The notes under the pieces are model-generated. The model was not told where the DNA came from. It did no database searches and saw nothing but the letters and a program-made list of their open reading frames with translations. From NCBI GenBank assembly GCA_963834425.1, contig CAWIBR010000008.1, positions 434,001 through 498,000 of the forward strand: DNA of 64,000 nucleotides, read 5' to 3'. The stretch comes from CAVURS01 sp963834425. Its GTDB lineage: Bacteria > Actinomycetota > Actinomycetes > Actinomycetales > CAVURS01. Of this stretch, positions 1 through 9,572 are shown piece after piece. The translations under genes were made by a program, and so were the position numbers. Within the stretch, counting starts at the first letter, position 1. Each line of letters opens with the position of its first letter.

Positions 1-63
1 GCATCGCCAGCCGAGATCGGGCGGCGCCTGCTCTCCCGAGCGCTGAAGGCGGAAGCCGAGTGA
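1..63 (+). CDS. gpsA: C-terminus of an upstream gene, probably glycerol-3-phosphate dehydrogenase (partial)
   Basis: Only 20 codons and a TGA stop (61-63) are inside the window; the fragment ends LLSRALKAEAE. GpsA makes sn-glycerol 3-phosphate for phospholipids and commonly lies directly upstream of ddl in actinobacteria; its C-termini often carry a similar short basic tail. The TGA overlaps the GTG start of ddl, which suggests translational coupling. The assignment rests on gene order more than on this short tail. Confidence 0.5.
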   Translation, partial: ASPAEIGRRLLSRALKAEAE

Positions 64-1199
64 ATGACGAAACCGACCCCAGCACCCGCGACCGCCGGAT
101 CCGGGTGGCCGTCGTCTTCGGCGGCCGCTCCAGCGAGCATGCGGTGAGCTGCAGCACCGCGGCGAGCGTCCTGCGGGCCCTCGATCGCGACCGGTACGAC
201 GTGGTCCCGATCGGCATCGCCCGCGACGGTCGCTGGGTGCTGGTGGCCGACGACCCCGCACCGCTCGAGCTGCGTCCTGGTCATCGGCCGGAGGTCAGTG
301 GTGACGGTCCCGGAGTCCTGGTGCCCGCGAGCACCACGGACCGGACCCTCGCCGTACTCGAGCCCGGGTCGGTGCCCCGCTCGCTCGGCGAGGTGGATGT
401 CGTCCTTCCGTTGCTGCACGGGCCGTTCGGTGAGGACGGCACGTTGCAAGGGCTGCTCGAACTGACCGATGTGCCCTATGTGGGATCGGGGGTCTTCGCC
501 TCTGCCGCCGGGATGGACAAGCAGTTCATGAAGATCTTGCTGGCCGGCGCCGGCCTGCCCGTGGGTCCCCACGTCGTCATCACTGATCGCGAGTGGCAGC
601 GCGACCCGGCCGCCTGCGCCGAGTCGGTGGCCGCGCTGGGCTGGCCGGTGTTCGTCAAGCCGGCCCGGGCCGGGTCGAGCGTCGGGATCAGCAAGGTGCA
701 TCGACCCGCGGACCTCGCGGCGGCCGTCGAGCTGGCCCGCGAGAGCGACCCGAAGGTCATCGTCGAAGCGACCGTCGTCGGCCGCGAGATCGAGTGCGGT
801 GTGCTGGAGGCTCTGGACGGCGGCGACCCGCAGACCGCGCCGTTGGGGGAGGTCGAGGTGCTCGGCGACTCCCACGAGTTCTATGACTTCGACGCCAAGT
901 ACCTCGACGAGGAGCACCTGCGGCTGACCTGTCCGGCCGACCTGCCGGAGGCCGTCGCGGCCGAGATCGCCGAGCTCGCCGTGCGCTCCTTCCAGGCCCT
1001 CGGCTGCGAGGGGCTGGCCCGAGTCGACTTCTTCCTCAGCGAGCAGGGCCAGGTCCTGGTCAACGAGGTCAACACCATGCCCGGTTTCACCCCCGTCTCG
1101 ATGTTCCCGCTGATGTGGGCGACAGCCGGCCTGGACTACCCCCACCTGGTCGACCGGCTGCTTCAGCTGGCCCTGCAGCGCCGCACCGGCCTGCGCTGA
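60..1199 (+). CDS. ddl: D-alanine--D-alanine ligase
   Basis: Cytoplasmic ATP-grasp ligase that joins two D-alanines for peptidoglycan precursors. It has 379 aa, normal for the family. Visible elements are VAVVFGGRSSEH near residues 16-27, HGPFGEDGTLQG near 120, the ATP-grasp segment VKPARAGSSVGI near 199, EFYDFDAKYL near 273 (the tyrosine-containing loop of D-Ala-D-Ala enzymes rather than of VanA-type ligases) and LVNEVNTMPGFTP near 333. The GTG at 60 overlaps the preceding stop (GTGA). The frame is intact, unlike most genes of the following 20 kb. Confidence 0.97.
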   Translation: MNDETDPSTRDRRIRVAVVFGGRSSEHAVSCSTAASVLRALDRDRYDVVPIGIARDGRWVLVADDPAPLELRPGHRPEVSGDGPGVLVPASTTDRTLAVLEPGSVPRSLGEVDVVLPLLHGPFGEDGTLQGLLELTDVPYVGSGVFASAAGMDKQFMKILLAGAGLPVGPHVVITDREWQRDPAACAESVAALGWPVFVKPARAGSSVGISKVHRPADLAAAVELARESDPKVIVEATVVGREIECGVLEALDGGDPQTAPLGEVEVLGDSHEFYDFDAKYLDEEHLRLTCPADLPEAVAAEIAELAVRSFQALGCEGLARVDFFLSEQGQVLVNEVNTMPGFTPVSMFPLMWATAGLDYPHLVDRLLQLALQRRTGLR

Positions 1200-1216
1200 A
1201 GGGGTCGCGGCGAATT

Positions 1217-1247
1217 GCCCGTGGGACCCGGAATGGGTCCGACGGGC
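1217..1247. terminator. Hairpin between convergent ddl and DUF3515 gene
   Basis: A 6-bp outer stem, one G/G mismatch and a 6-bp inner stem (GGACCC/GGGTCC) close a 5-nt loop in the 64-bp gap between two convergent genes. There is no T-tract, which is common for terminators in high-GC actinobacteria. It could serve both strands. Confidence 0.5.
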
Positions 1248-1263
1248 CGAATCTCGGTGAGCC

Positions 1264-1641
1264 TCAGCTGCACCGATCCGGGCCCTGGGGGATCGTGGCG
1301 ATCGCCGACGACAGCCCGGTGAGGGCGAACTCCTCCGGTGCGTAGTGCGACGGCACGAGCACCTGGACCGCGGGGGTGCGGCCGAACGTCGTGAAGTCCT
1401 CACCGTCGGACAGCGACTGCACGATCCAGTCGATGCCGTTGACCGTCTCGCAGTGATCGGTCGAGGCGCCGGGAGACTGCACGCCACAGCGCAGGATGAT
1501 CGCCGGGTCGCCCCAGGCGGCCAGGGCCGGCGAGCTGGGCTGGGTCGGCCGCCGGCTCTGCTTCAGCAGCGTCTTCGGGAGCTGGGCGGCGACCCGGGCG
1601 CAGCCGGGATCTGCGGCGTCGACCGGCAGCCGGGCCGTCAC
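1264..1641 (-). CDS. DUF3515 family protein
   Basis: Function unknown; the family is conserved beside ddl in actinobacteria, usually as a small protein with an N-terminal membrane segment. The visible 125 aa hold the family core: DPGCARVAAQLPKTL, AWGDPAIILRCGV, VNGIDWIVQ, FTTFGRTPAVQVLVP. GTG at 1641 is the only start codon in this frame, but the frame stays open upstream to the stop at 1731 and encodes a hydrophobic stretch (LVALALTGSLAG). The true start is therefore probably upstream, hidden by an indel or overlapping the Lrp-like gene. Confidence 0.85.
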   Translation of the reverse strand: MTARLPVDAADPGCARVAAQLPKTLLKQSRRPTQPSSPALAAWGDPAIILRCGVQSPGASTDHCETVNGIDWIVQSLSDGEDFTTFGRTPAVQVLVPSHYAPEEFALTGLSSAIATIPQGPDRCS

Positions 1642-1728
1642 GTCGTGATGACGCGGAGCAGCCGGCCAGCGGTGGCCAGCGAGCGATCCGGTCAGAGCCA
1701 GCGCGACCAGCGACTGGCGCGCCGCGGC

Positions 1729-1963
1729 TCAGATGTGGACGACGGTGCACGTGAGCGTGCGCGTGATGCCGGGGATCTCCTGGATCCGGGCGATCACCAG
1801 CTTGCCGAGCTCGTCCACGTTGTGCGCCTCGACCCGGGCGATCACGTCGTACGGGACCGGTGACGTCCTCGGCCGTCAGCACTCCCTCGACGCCCGAGAT
1901 GGCCTCGGCCACCGAGGTGGACTTGCCGACCTCGGTCTGGATGAGGATGTATGCCTGAACCAC
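1729..1963 (-). CDS. Lrp/AsnC ligand-binding domain protein (frameshifted)
   Basis: A stand-alone RAM/AsnC effector-binding domain of about 77 aa without a DNA-binding helix-turn-helix. It starts at GTG 1963, preceded by AGGAGG with 8-nt spacing, and reads VVQAYILIQTEVGKSTSV. After about residue 37 the protein continues one frame over (YDVIARVEAHNVDELGKLV). The shift coincides with the GGG at 1853-1855; deleting one G restores a normal domain ending in TVVHI. Genes of this type sit between DUF3515 and thiL in other actinobacteria. Its ligand cannot be inferred. Confidence 0.85.
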
Positions 1964-2041
1964 TACAGGGACCTCCTCGTCTGCCTGCCGATCGGCCTGC
2001 CCTCGGCTGGTCCACGACGGGGTGGCCGGCCGCAGCCAAGG

Positions 2042-2047
2042 TACCGT
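2042..2047 (+). promoter_or_regulatory. -10 hexamer TACCGT, leaderless thiL
   Basis: TACCGT ends 7 nt before the GTG at 2055 and no Shine-Dalgarno sequence is visible. This spacing suits a transcript that starts at or near the start codon. Confidence 0.35.
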
Positions 2048-2054
2048 GCGCGCC

Positions 2055-3058
2055 GTGCCGGACGTGAGCCCAGGGGAGCCGACCCTCGCCGACCTCGGAG
2101 AGGCCGGTGTGCTGGCCCGGATCTTCCCCCGGCTGCCGTCCGCCGCGTTCGTCCAGGTGCCGCCCGGCGACGACGCCGCCGTGCGTGGCGGCCGCCGACG
2201 GACGGGTGGTCGCCAGCACCGACCTGATGGTGCAGGGTCGGGACTGGCGCGACGAGTGGTCGTCGGCGTACGACGTCGGCTGGAAGGTCGCCGCCCAGAA
2301 CCTGGCCGACATCGCCGCCATGGGCGCGGTCCCGACCGGGCTGCTGGTCGGGCTCGTCGCCCCGCCGTCCCTGCCCGTCGCCTGGCTGGAGCGGCTGGCC
2401 GACGGTCTCGCGGCAGCCTGCGCCTCGACCGGCGCCAGCATCGTCGGCGGCGACCTGTCCTCGCGGCGCCACCATCGTTGTCGCGGTCACCGCCCTCGGC
2501 GACCTGCAGGGGCGGGCGCCGGTGCTGCGCTCGGGCGCGCAGGTCGGCGACGTCGTGGCCCTGGCCGGACGTCAGGGCTGGTCCGGCGCCGGACTCGATC
2601 TGCTGCGGGCCGGCCGTCCCGGATGCCGCCCCGCAGCTGGTCGCGACCCACCTGCGCCCCGACCCGCCGTACGCCGCGGGGCCGGCCGCCGCTCGAGCCG
2701 GGGCGCACGCGCTGATGGACGTGAGCGACGGCCTGCTCCGCGACGCCGGCCGGATGGCCGAGGCCAGCGGGGTGAGCATCGATCTGGCGGGCTGCGGCGC
2801 TGGACCGGCGGGCCGCCGAGCTCGGCTGTCGCGGCCGCCGCCGTTGGGCGAGGACGCCCTCGCCCTCGGCTGGGTGCTGGCCGGGGGCGAGGACCATCCG
2901 CTGCTGGCCACCTTCGCCGCCGAGCCAGGCCCTGCCCGAGGGCTTCGAGGCGATCGGTCGTCGTCGTGGCGAGCGCTGCCGAGGCCGTGCTGGTCGACGG
3001 TCAGCCGGCCAGCAGGCTCAGCGCGGGCCTGCCGACCTGGGACCACTTCCAGCACTGA
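2055..3058 (+). CDS. thiL: Thiamine-monophosphate kinase (multiply frameshifted)
   Basis: Phosphorylates thiamine monophosphate to thiamine pyrophosphate, the last step of cofactor synthesis. Segments in three frames together give a complete ThiL: LADLGEAGVLARIFPRL and PPGDDAAV (ATP/Mg loop) at the N-terminus, ASTDLMVQGRDW, VGWKVAAQNLADIAAMGA, GASIVGGDLSS, LMDVSDGLLRDAGRMA, LGWVLAGGEDHPLLATF and a C-terminus ending LPTWDHFQH. At least five shifts lie near 2184, 2465, 2620, 2800 and 2930. Conserved protein on both sides of each break points to sequence errors. It is convergent with rpmB. Confidence 0.9.
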
Positions 3059-3084
3059 CGCGCCCGCCGGCTACCGACGTATGA

Positions 3085-3119
3085 CGAAGGGCCGGTCCCG
3101 ATCGGGGACCGGCCCTTCG
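3085..3119. terminator. Strong bidirectional hairpin between thiL and rpmB
   Basis: A perfect 15-bp stem (arms 3085-3099 and 3105-3119, CGAAGGGCCGGTCCC and its complement) with a 5-nt loop lies 26 bp after thiL and 21 bp after the end of rpmB on the other strand. No T-run follows, but the stem is very GC-rich. It probably ends both transcripts. Confidence 0.85.
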
Positions 3120-3140
3120 CCGTACGTCGTGGGGGCTAGG

Positions 3141-3326
3141 TCAGCGGGTGACCTTGCCGGCCTTCAGGCAGGAGGTGCAGACGTTGAGCCGCTTCGGGGT
3201 CGCGCCGACCTTGACCCGGACCCGCTGGATGTTCGGGTTCCAGCGCCGCTTGGTGCGCCGGTGGGAGTACGAGATGTTGTGACCGAAGCCCGGCCCCTTG
3301 CCGCAGACGTCGCAGTTGGCAGCCAC
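3141..3326 (-). CDS. rpmB: 50S ribosomal protein L28, zinc-binding form
   Basis: Structural protein of the large ribosomal subunit, 61 aa, frame intact. It starts at GTG 3326 with AGGAGAT just upstream. Two CxxC pairs (CDVCGKG near the N-terminus, CTSCLKAGKV at the C-terminus) mark the zinc-ribbon (C+) form; actinobacteria often also carry a cysteine-less paralogue used under zinc starvation. The core HNISYSHRRTKRRWNPN is typical. Confidence 0.97.
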   Translation of the reverse strand: MAANCDVCGKGPGFGHNISYSHRRTKRRWNPNIQRVRVKVGATPKRLNVCTSCLKAGKVTR

Positions 3327-3442
3327 AGTGATCTCCTGGTCGATTGCTGGTGGTGGATTGCTGGTCGAGTGAGCGTTGCGATGGTCCGCGAGCTCCGGTC
3401 GGGCCCGGGTGCGGACGCCCAGGCCTGCTGGGCAACCGCCCA

Positions 3443-3472
3443 AGCGTAGCCGAGGCAGCCGCCGCCGCCCAA
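3443..3472 (-). promoter_or_regulatory. Candidate rpmB promoter
   Basis: On the minus strand TTGGGC (3472-3467) and TACGCT (3448-3443) are separated by 18 bp and would give a leader of about 110 nt before rpmB. The -35 is a partial match to the consensus. Confidence 0.35.
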
Positions 3473-3540
3473 ACTCAGCGCGCACGCGCAGCCGGTGACG
3501 GCCGACGGCGTCGGGCCGGGGGACAGTGGGTGGCATTGGC

Positions 3541-3546
3541 TAGCCT
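3541..3546 (+). promoter_or_regulatory. -10 hexamer TAGCCT, leaderless DAK-domain gene
   Basis: TAGCCT lies 7 nt before the GTG at 3554 with no ribosome binding site, suggesting a leaderless mRNA. Confidence 0.35.
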
Positions 3547-3553
3547 CCCAGGC

Positions 3554-5242
3554 GTGGTGGCGGCGCGCGCGCAGCTCGAGGTCCTGGACGGCCCCGCCGT
3601 CCGCCGGTGGGCTGCCGCCGGACTGGCCGCGCTGCGCCGCCGCGGCCGAGGAGATCGACCGGCTCAACGTCTACCCGGTCCCCGACGCCGACACCGGCAC
3701 CAACCTGGTCCGGACCCTGAGCGCGGCCGTCGACGCGAGGCTGACCGCCGAGCCGGCGGCCGGACCTGGCCAGCCGTCTGGGAGGCCTGGCCGGGGCCGC
3801 GCTGCGCGGCGCCTGCGGCAACTCCGGGACGATCCTGGCCCAGCTGCTGCGCGGGCTGGCCGACGCGGCCGCAGCAGGGCGGAGCGGCGCGCTGGGACCG
3901 CGCCGACGCTGGCCGCGGCGCTGGTCGCGCGGCCGCGGGCCTCGGCCCGCGCCGCGCTGGCCCGGCCGGTCGAGGGCACCATCCTCACCGTCGCCGACGC
4001 GGTCGGCCGCCGGGGCCGCGCGCGGCCGCCGACCGCGGCGGCGACCTGGTCGGCGTGCACCCGTGCGGCGGCCGCGGCCGGCGGCGGCGGCCCTCGCCGC
4101 GACCCCCGGTCAGCTGGCCGCTCTGCGCGGCCGGGTCGACGCCGGGGGGCGGGGGCTGCTGCGTGCTGGTCGAGGCCCTCGCCGCGGTGGTGGCCGGGCG
4201 CCGAGCGAACCGCCGCGCTGACCGGCCCGTCGACGGCACGGTGATCGCCGGCCGGCGCCGGCTGCCCCGGTCGACGGCTCGAGCGTGCCGGCCCGGGCGG
4301 TCGCCGAGCCACGAGGTGATGTACCTGCTGGACACCGCCTCGACGACGGCAGGGCATGGAGCCGCAGGCCGAGCGGGTCGCCGACCTGCGGGCGGCGCTG
4401 GACCAGCTCGGTGACTCGGTGCTGGTCGTCGGCGGCGGGGCCTGTGGCAGGTCCACGCGCACGTCGACGACGTCGGTGCGGCGGTCGAGGCCGGTTTCGC
4501 CGCGGGCCGGCCGCACCAGGTGCGGATCGTCGGCCTTCGCCGACCAGCCCAGCGCGCCGGCGCCGGCGGCCGACCGGCCGGCCGGCCTGGCCTCGCCGGT
4601 CGGTCGTCGCGATCGTCGACGGACCCGGGCTGGCCGACCTGCTCGAGCCGGGCCGGCGCCCGGGTCCTGGACCGACGCCGCCGGACGCGGCCGGCGCTGG
4701 CCGCAGCGCCGGTGGCCGCCGGCGCCGGGTCGCCGGTCGCGCGTCCTGCCCGGGCTCGGCCCGGCGCGCTCGAGCCGCGGCCGAGCAGCTCGGCGCGCGA
4801 CCGGCCCGGGTGCGGGTCGTCCGCAGCCGCTCGGCCGTCCAGGTCATCGCCGCCCTCGCGGTGCACGACCCGGCCCGGGAGCCGGACGCCGACCTGCTGG
4901 CCATGGCGACCGCCGCGGCCGGCTGCCGCGACGGCCTGGTCGAGATGGCCGAGGGCGACGGCGTCACCTCGGCCGGCGTGTGCCGTCGCGGCGACGTCCT
5001 GGGCCACGTCGACGGTGACGTCGCGGTCATCGGCAGCGACGTCGAGCAGGTCGCCGCCGGCGTGCTCGACCGGCTGCTCGGCGGGGGCGGCGAGCTGGTC
5101 ACGCTTGTCGCCGGGCAACCGGCCGAGCCCGGACCTGGCGGCGCGGGTGGCCGCGGCCCTGCGCGGCCGGCGGCCGGACGTCGACGTCACGACCTACGAC
5201 GGCGGCCAGCCCTCGTCGTACCTGCTGGTGGGGGTCGAGTGA
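3554..5242 (+). CDS. DAK2/DhaL-domain protein of the YloV/FakA type (multiply frameshifted)
   Basis: Related to dihydroxyacetone kinase L subunits and to fatty acid kinase FakA, which phosphorylates acyl groups bound by a FakB partner; whether this protein does so is inference. Pieces in all three frames show the DhaL domain (DRLNVYPVPDADTGTNL with its metal-binding aspartates, ALRGACGNSGTILAQLLRG, RPVEGTILTVAD) and the C-terminal domain (EVMYLLDTAS, LGDSVLVVGGG, DVTTYDGGQPSSYLLVGVE). The breaks are among the densest in the window. The gene ends TGA 5240-5242, overlapping the recG start by GTGA; the DAK-recG pair is standard in actinobacteria. Confidence 0.85.
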
Positions 5243-7539
5243 CCCTCGGACCCAACAACGCGCCGCTGCCGTTCCTCGAGCGCCCGCTCACCCGGGTGCT
5301 GGGGGACCGCAGCGGCAAGCTCTTCGCGGCCAAGCTCGACCTGCACACCGTCGGCGACCTGCTGCGGCACTACCCGCGCCGCTACGTCGAGCGGGGCGAG
5401 CTGACGCCGCTGGCCCAGCTGCGCGAGGGCGACGACGTCACGGTGATGGCCAGCGTCAAGTCGGTGACGCTCGATCCCGATGCGGCAGCGCAAGGGCGCC
5501 GTCGTCAAGGTGGTCATCACCGACGGCATCGCCGAGCTCGACGTGTCGTTCTTCGCGCCCAAGCCGTTCATGGAGAAGAGCATCAAGGCCCGGCTGACGC
5601 CGGGCCGCCGGGCGCTCTTCGCCGGCCAGGTCGGCAGCTTCCGCGGCCGCCGCCAGCTCAGCCATCCCGAGACCCAGGTGCTCGAGTCGCCGGACGACCG
5701 GGCGACGGTGACGGCACGAGTGGGAGCTGGCCGAGGAGTACGCCGACACGATCCTGCCGATCTACCCGGCCGCCGCGAAGCTCACCACCTGGAAGATCGC
5801 CCGGGCGGTGCGCACCCTGCTCGACGGCCCCGAGCTGCTGGCGCTGGGCGACCCGGTGCCGCCGGAGGTCCGGGAGCGCCGCGGCCTGATGCCGCTGGGC
5901 GCCGCGCTGCTGGCGCTGCACCGGCCGACCTCGCTGGAGGAGGTCGCAGCAGGCCCAGGCCCGGGTGCGGTACGAGGAGGCGTTCCTGCTGCAGGTGGCG
6001 CTGGCCGGGCGGCGGGCCGAGGTGGCCGCCCAGCCGGCGGTCGCCGCGGCCGGGTCGCGAGGGCGGCCTGCTCGGCGGCGTTCGACGAGCGGCTGCCGTT
6101 CCGGCTCACCGAGGGCCAGGTCGCAGGTCGAGCGCGGCCATCGCCGACGACCTGCGGCAGTCGCACCCGATGCACCGGCTGCTGCAGGGCGAGGTCGGCT
6201 CGGGCAAGACCGTCGTCGCGCTGCGCGCGATGCTGACCGTCGTCGACGCCGGGCGGCCAGGCCGCGCTGCTCGCTCCGACCGAGGTCCTGGCCCAGCAGC
6301 ACCACCGCTCGATCACCCAGATGATGGGCGACCTGGCCGAGGGCGGGATGCTCGGCGGCCACGCGCAACGGCACCCGGGTCCGGCTGCTCACCGGCAGCC
6401 AGCCCACGGCGGCCCGCAAGCAGGCGCTGCTCGACGCCGCGTCCGGCGACGCCGGGATCGTGATCGGCACGCACGCGCTGCTGCAGGAGCGGGTCGAGTT
6501 CTTCGACCTCGGGCTGGTCGTCGTCGACGAGCAGCACCGGTTCGGGGTCGAGCAGCGAGATGCCTTGCGGGCCAAGGCCGATCGGCCGCCGCACCTGCTG
6601 GTCATGACGGCGACGCCGATCCCGCGCACGGTGGCCATGACCGTCTTCGGCGACCTGGCGACCTCGACCCTGCGCGAGCTGCCGGCCGGCCGGCAGCCGA
6701 TCGTGACCCACCTCGTGCCGGCCGGCGACGAGCGCTGGGTGCGGCGGTCCTGGCAGCGGGTGCGCGAGGAGGTCGACAAGGGCCACCAGGTCTACGTCGT
6801 CTGTCCGCGGATCGGCGGCGAGTTCGCGTCCGAGGACACGATGCTGGCCGAGCTCGAGGCCGACCTGGCCGACGACGGCACGACGACGGCGGTCGCGCGG
6901 GCGGCCGGCGCCGCGCGCGCCCGTCGGCCGCGGCGCTGGACACCCTCGACCAGCTGCGGGCCGACCCCGAGCTGGCCGGCGCCCGGATCGAGGTGCTGCA
7001 CGGCCGGCTGCCCGCCGACGTGAAGGACGGCGTGATGCTCGACTTCGCGGCCGGCGAGATCGACGTGCTGGTCGCCACGACCGTGGTCGAGGTCGGGGTC
7101 GACGTGGCCAACGCGACGACGATGGTGGTCCTGGACGCGGACCGGTTCGGCGTCTCCCAGCTGCACCAGCTGCGCGGCCGGGTCGGCCGCGGGCACGCGC
7201 GCCCGGGCTGTGCCTGCTGGTCAGCGCGGCCGACCGGGAGTCGCCCGTCGTGGCAGCGGCTGGCGGCGGTGGCCGAGACGCTCGACGGCTTCGAGCTGGC
7301 CCGGGTCGACCTGGAGTACCGCCGCGAGGGCGACGTGCTCGGCGCGGCCCAGTCCGGCGGCCGGTCGTCGCTGCGGTTCCTGAAGGTGCTGCGCGACGAG
7401 GACGTCATCGCCCAGGCCCGCGAGGACGCCGTCGAGCTGGTCGCCGCGCGACCCGGTGCTGGTGTCCCAGCCGGCCCTGCTCGCCGCGCTGCGCGAGCAG
7501 CTCGACGCGAGCCAGCTGGACTTCCTCGAACGCGGGTAG
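5239..7539 (+). CDS. recG: ATP-dependent DNA helicase RecG (multiply frameshifted)
   Basis: Superfamily 2 helicase that remodels stalled forks and branched DNA. The span of 2301 bp fits about 767 aa. Visible parts: LPFLERPLTRVLGDRSGKL at the N-terminus, the wedge/OB region (HYPRRYVERGELTPLAQL), Walker A LLQGEVGSGKTVVALRAML near 6180-6235, motif II DEQHRFGVEQRDALRA near 6525, MTATPIPRTVAMTVFGDL, and motif VI HQLRGRVGRG near 7165. It ends DFLERG before TAG 7537-7539. Shifts recur about every 200-300 bp; all motifs are present, so sequence error is more likely than decay. GTG 5239 overlaps the preceding stop. Confidence 0.93.
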
Positions 7540-7542
7540 GTT
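7537..7542 (+). promoter_or_regulatory. -10 hexamer TAGGTT, leaderless rsmD
   Basis: TAGGTT begins inside the recG stop codon and ends 6 nt before the rsmD GTG; no Shine-Dalgarno is present. Confidence 0.4.
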
Positions 7543-7548
7543 CCCCGC

Positions 7549-8160
7549 GTGACGCGGATCATCTCGGGCGCCTTCGGCGGCCGGCGGCTCGACGTGCCGG
7601 CCGGTGCCGGCACCCGGCCGACCAGCGACCGGGTGCGCGAGGCGCTGTTCGGCCGGCTGGACCACCAGGACGTCGCTGCGCCGGCGCCGCGGGTGCTCGA
7701 CCTGTACGCCGGGTCCGGGTGCGCTCGGCCTCGAGGCGCTGAGCCGCGGGCGCGCGCTCGGCGACGTTCGTCGAGAGCGACCGCGGCACGGCAGACGTGT
7801 TGCGCCGCAACGTCTCTGCCCTCGTGCTGCCGGCGCGCTGGTCGGCGCCGACGGTCCGAGCCGCTGCCGGTGCTGGCCGAGCCGGTCGAGCGGCGTCGCT
7901 GCTGCGCGGCGCCGACCGGCGCCTACGACCTGGTGCTGGCCGACCCGCCGTACGCGCTGGCCGAGGACGACCTGGCCGACGTCCTCGCGCTGCTGCCGCT
8001 GCACGGCTGGCTGGCGTCCGAGGCCCTGGTCGTGGTCGAGCGCAGCGCCCGCAGCCCGGAGCCGCGGTGGCCGGCCGACGCTGGCTCGGTCGACGAGCGC
8101 CGGTACGGCGAGACCCGGGTGTGGTGGGCGCGCGCCGCGGCCGACCCGGTCGTCGCCTGA
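7549..8160 (+). CDS. rsmD: 16S rRNA (guanine(966)-N(2))-methyltransferase RsmD (frameshifted)
   Basis: Rossmann-fold methyltransferase that modifies G966 of 16S rRNA. The N-terminus RIISGAFGGRRLDVP and RPTSDRVREALF is diagnostic; the SAM loop VLDLYAGSG follows, and the NPPY-type catalytic motif appears as LVLADPPYALAEDD near 7930. Shifts lie near 7715 to 7870; the C-terminus (RRYGETRVWWARAA) is back in a readable frame. It is followed by coaD as in most actinobacteria. Confidence 0.93.
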   Translation: MTRIISGAFGGRRLDVPAGAGTRPTSDRVREALFGRLDHQDVAAPAPRVLDLYAGSGCARPRGAEPRARARRRSSRATAARQTCCAATSLPSCCRRAGRRRRSEPLPVLAEPVERRRCCAAPTGAYDLVLADPPYALAEDDLADVLALLPLHGWLASEALVVVERSARSPEPRWPADAGSVDERRYGETRVWWARAAADPVVA

Positions 8161-8167
8161 GCGCTGC

Positions 8168-8173
8168 TAGGTT
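8168..8173 (+). promoter_or_regulatory. -10 hexamer TAGGTT, leaderless coaD
   Basis: TAGGTT lies 8 nt before the GTG at 8182 with no ribosome binding site between them. Confidence 0.4.
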
Positions 8174-8181
8174 CGGGCGCC

Positions 8182-8747
8182 GTGAGCCAGAACAGCCAGG
8201 CACCGACGGCGCCCGGCGTGCGCTGCGTCTGCCCCGGCTCCTACGACCCGGTCACCAACGGCCACCTCGACGTCATCGAGCGCGCGGCCGCGCTGTTCGA
8301 CGAGGTCGTCGTCGCGGTGCTGCACAACCCGGCCAAGCGCGGCACCGTTCGCGGTCGCCGAGCGGGTCGAGCTGGTCCGGGACGCCCTGCGCCGAGCGCA
8401 GTCGCGGCCCGGCCGGGTCCGGGTCGCAGGCGTTCGCCGGCCGGCTGCTCGTCGACGTCTGCCGCGAGGTCGGCGCGGTCGCGGTCGTCAAGGGCCTGCG
8501 CGGGACCGGCGACCTCGGCTACGAGCTGCCGATGGCCCTGATGAACCGCCACCTGACCGGCGTCGAGACGGTCTTCCTGGCCGGCGGACCCGGCCTGGAG
8601 CACGTCTCCAGCAGCCTGGTGAAGGAGGTCGCGGCGTACGGCGGCGACGTCGGCCGGCCTGGTGCCGCGACCAGGTGCTGCGCCGGCTGCGCGCAGCTGC
8701 GCGCCCGGCGCCGCGCCGCGCGACCGCGACCGAGGAGGAGCGGCTGA
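8182..8747 (+). CDS. coaD: Phosphopantetheine adenylyltransferase (frameshifted)
   Basis: Transfers AMP to 4'-phosphopantetheine, the penultimate step of coenzyme A synthesis. The nucleotidyltransferase signature CPGSYDPVTNGHLDVIERA is at the N-terminus, VVVAVLHNPAKRGT follows, then VVKGLRGTGDLGYELPMA, and the C-terminal catalytic loop HVSSSLVKEVAAYGGDV near 8600-8650. Shifts lie near 8347, 8400 and 8660. The stop is taken as TGA 8745-8747, directly before the next start. Confidence 0.93.
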
Positions 8748-8748
8748 C

Positions 8749-9445
8749 ATGGACGTCCAGGAGAAGCTCGCGCAGATCATCCGGCTGGTCGAGGACGCCC
8801 GGGCGATGCCGATGTCGGCGTCCTGCCTGGTCAACCGCGAGGAGATGCTCGGCCAGCTCGACGAGCTGCGCGCCCTGCTGCCCGAGCAGCTCCAGCAGGC
8901 CGACGTCCTGCTCTCCGACCGCGACGCCGTCGTCGAGGGGGGCCGGGACGCCGCCAAGCGGCTGCTGGACCAGGCCCGGGCCGAGCACGACCGGCTGGTC
9001 GAGGAGCAGGCCGTCGTCGTCGGGGCCCGGGAGCGGGCGGCGACGTCGTCGCCGAGGCGAACGCCGAGTCGACCCGGCTGCTCTCCGACGCCGACGACTA
9101 CGTCGACCGCAAGCTGGCCGAGTTCGAGATCGCGCTGCACAAGCTGACCCAGCAGGTGGTGCGCGGCCGGGCCCGGCTGGGCGCGCGCCGGGCGGCCGAC
9201 CTCGGCCGGCTCGGCCCGACGAGCCCGACCACGCCGATCGAGCGCGCCGACGAGGGCCCGGCGGCCGATCACGACGAGTCGCCGTCCGGCACGGCAGTCA
9301 CGAGCGGCTGCCCGAGGAGCCTCCGGACGAGGGGCCGCAGGCGCCGGCGACGCGGTCCCGCGGACACCGCGCACGGGACCGCGCCGCGGACGAGGCAGAG
9401 CCCGACGCCGAGCCCGGAGCGCAGCCGGACGAGTCAGCCGGCTGA
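8749..9445 (+). CDS. sepIVA: SepIVA-like DivIVA-family coiled-coil protein (frameshifted)
   Basis: Coiled-coil cytoplasmic protein; the mycobacterial homologue SepIVA acts in septation and envelope growth. It starts ATG 8749 behind GAGGAG and reads MDVQEKLAQIIRLVEDARAM, then a long Glu/Arg/Ala-rich helix (residues about 40-180, including DADDYVDRKLAEFEIALHK) and an acidic Pro/Glu tail ending PGAQPDESAG. Shifts lie near 9040 and about 9290. Position between coaD and DUF177-rpmF-rnc supports the identification. Confidence 0.8.
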
Positions 9446-9483
9446 GCGCACGCTCGCGGTTTGGGTCCGGCCGCTCGCTCAGG

Positions 9484-9489
9484 TAGCCT
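9484..9489 (+). promoter_or_regulatory. Candidate -10 hexamer TAGCCT for the DUF177-rpmF-rnc operon
   Basis: TAGCCT in CAGGTAGCCT lies 83 bp before the DUF177 start in the only sizeable gap between sepIVA and rpmF. No clear -35 is seen. Confidence 0.3.
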
Positions 9490-9572
9490 TGCCCGTCGGT
9501 CTCGACATCGGGGCCGTGGTCAGCATGCCCGTCAACCTGTCCGCGCCTCACAGCACGTGCAACCCTCGCTGA

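Noticed and set aside
60..1199. VanA-type D-Ala-D-Lac ligase
   Set aside because: The omega-loop keeps the tyrosine/lysine pattern EFYDFDAKY of D-Ala-D-Ala ligases, and no vanH or vanX neighbours are present.
1400..3055. A 551-codon minus-strand frame spanning the Lrp-like and thiL regions
   Set aside because: Only its short middle part matches the Lrp-like gene; the rest is a shadow of thiL on the other strand.
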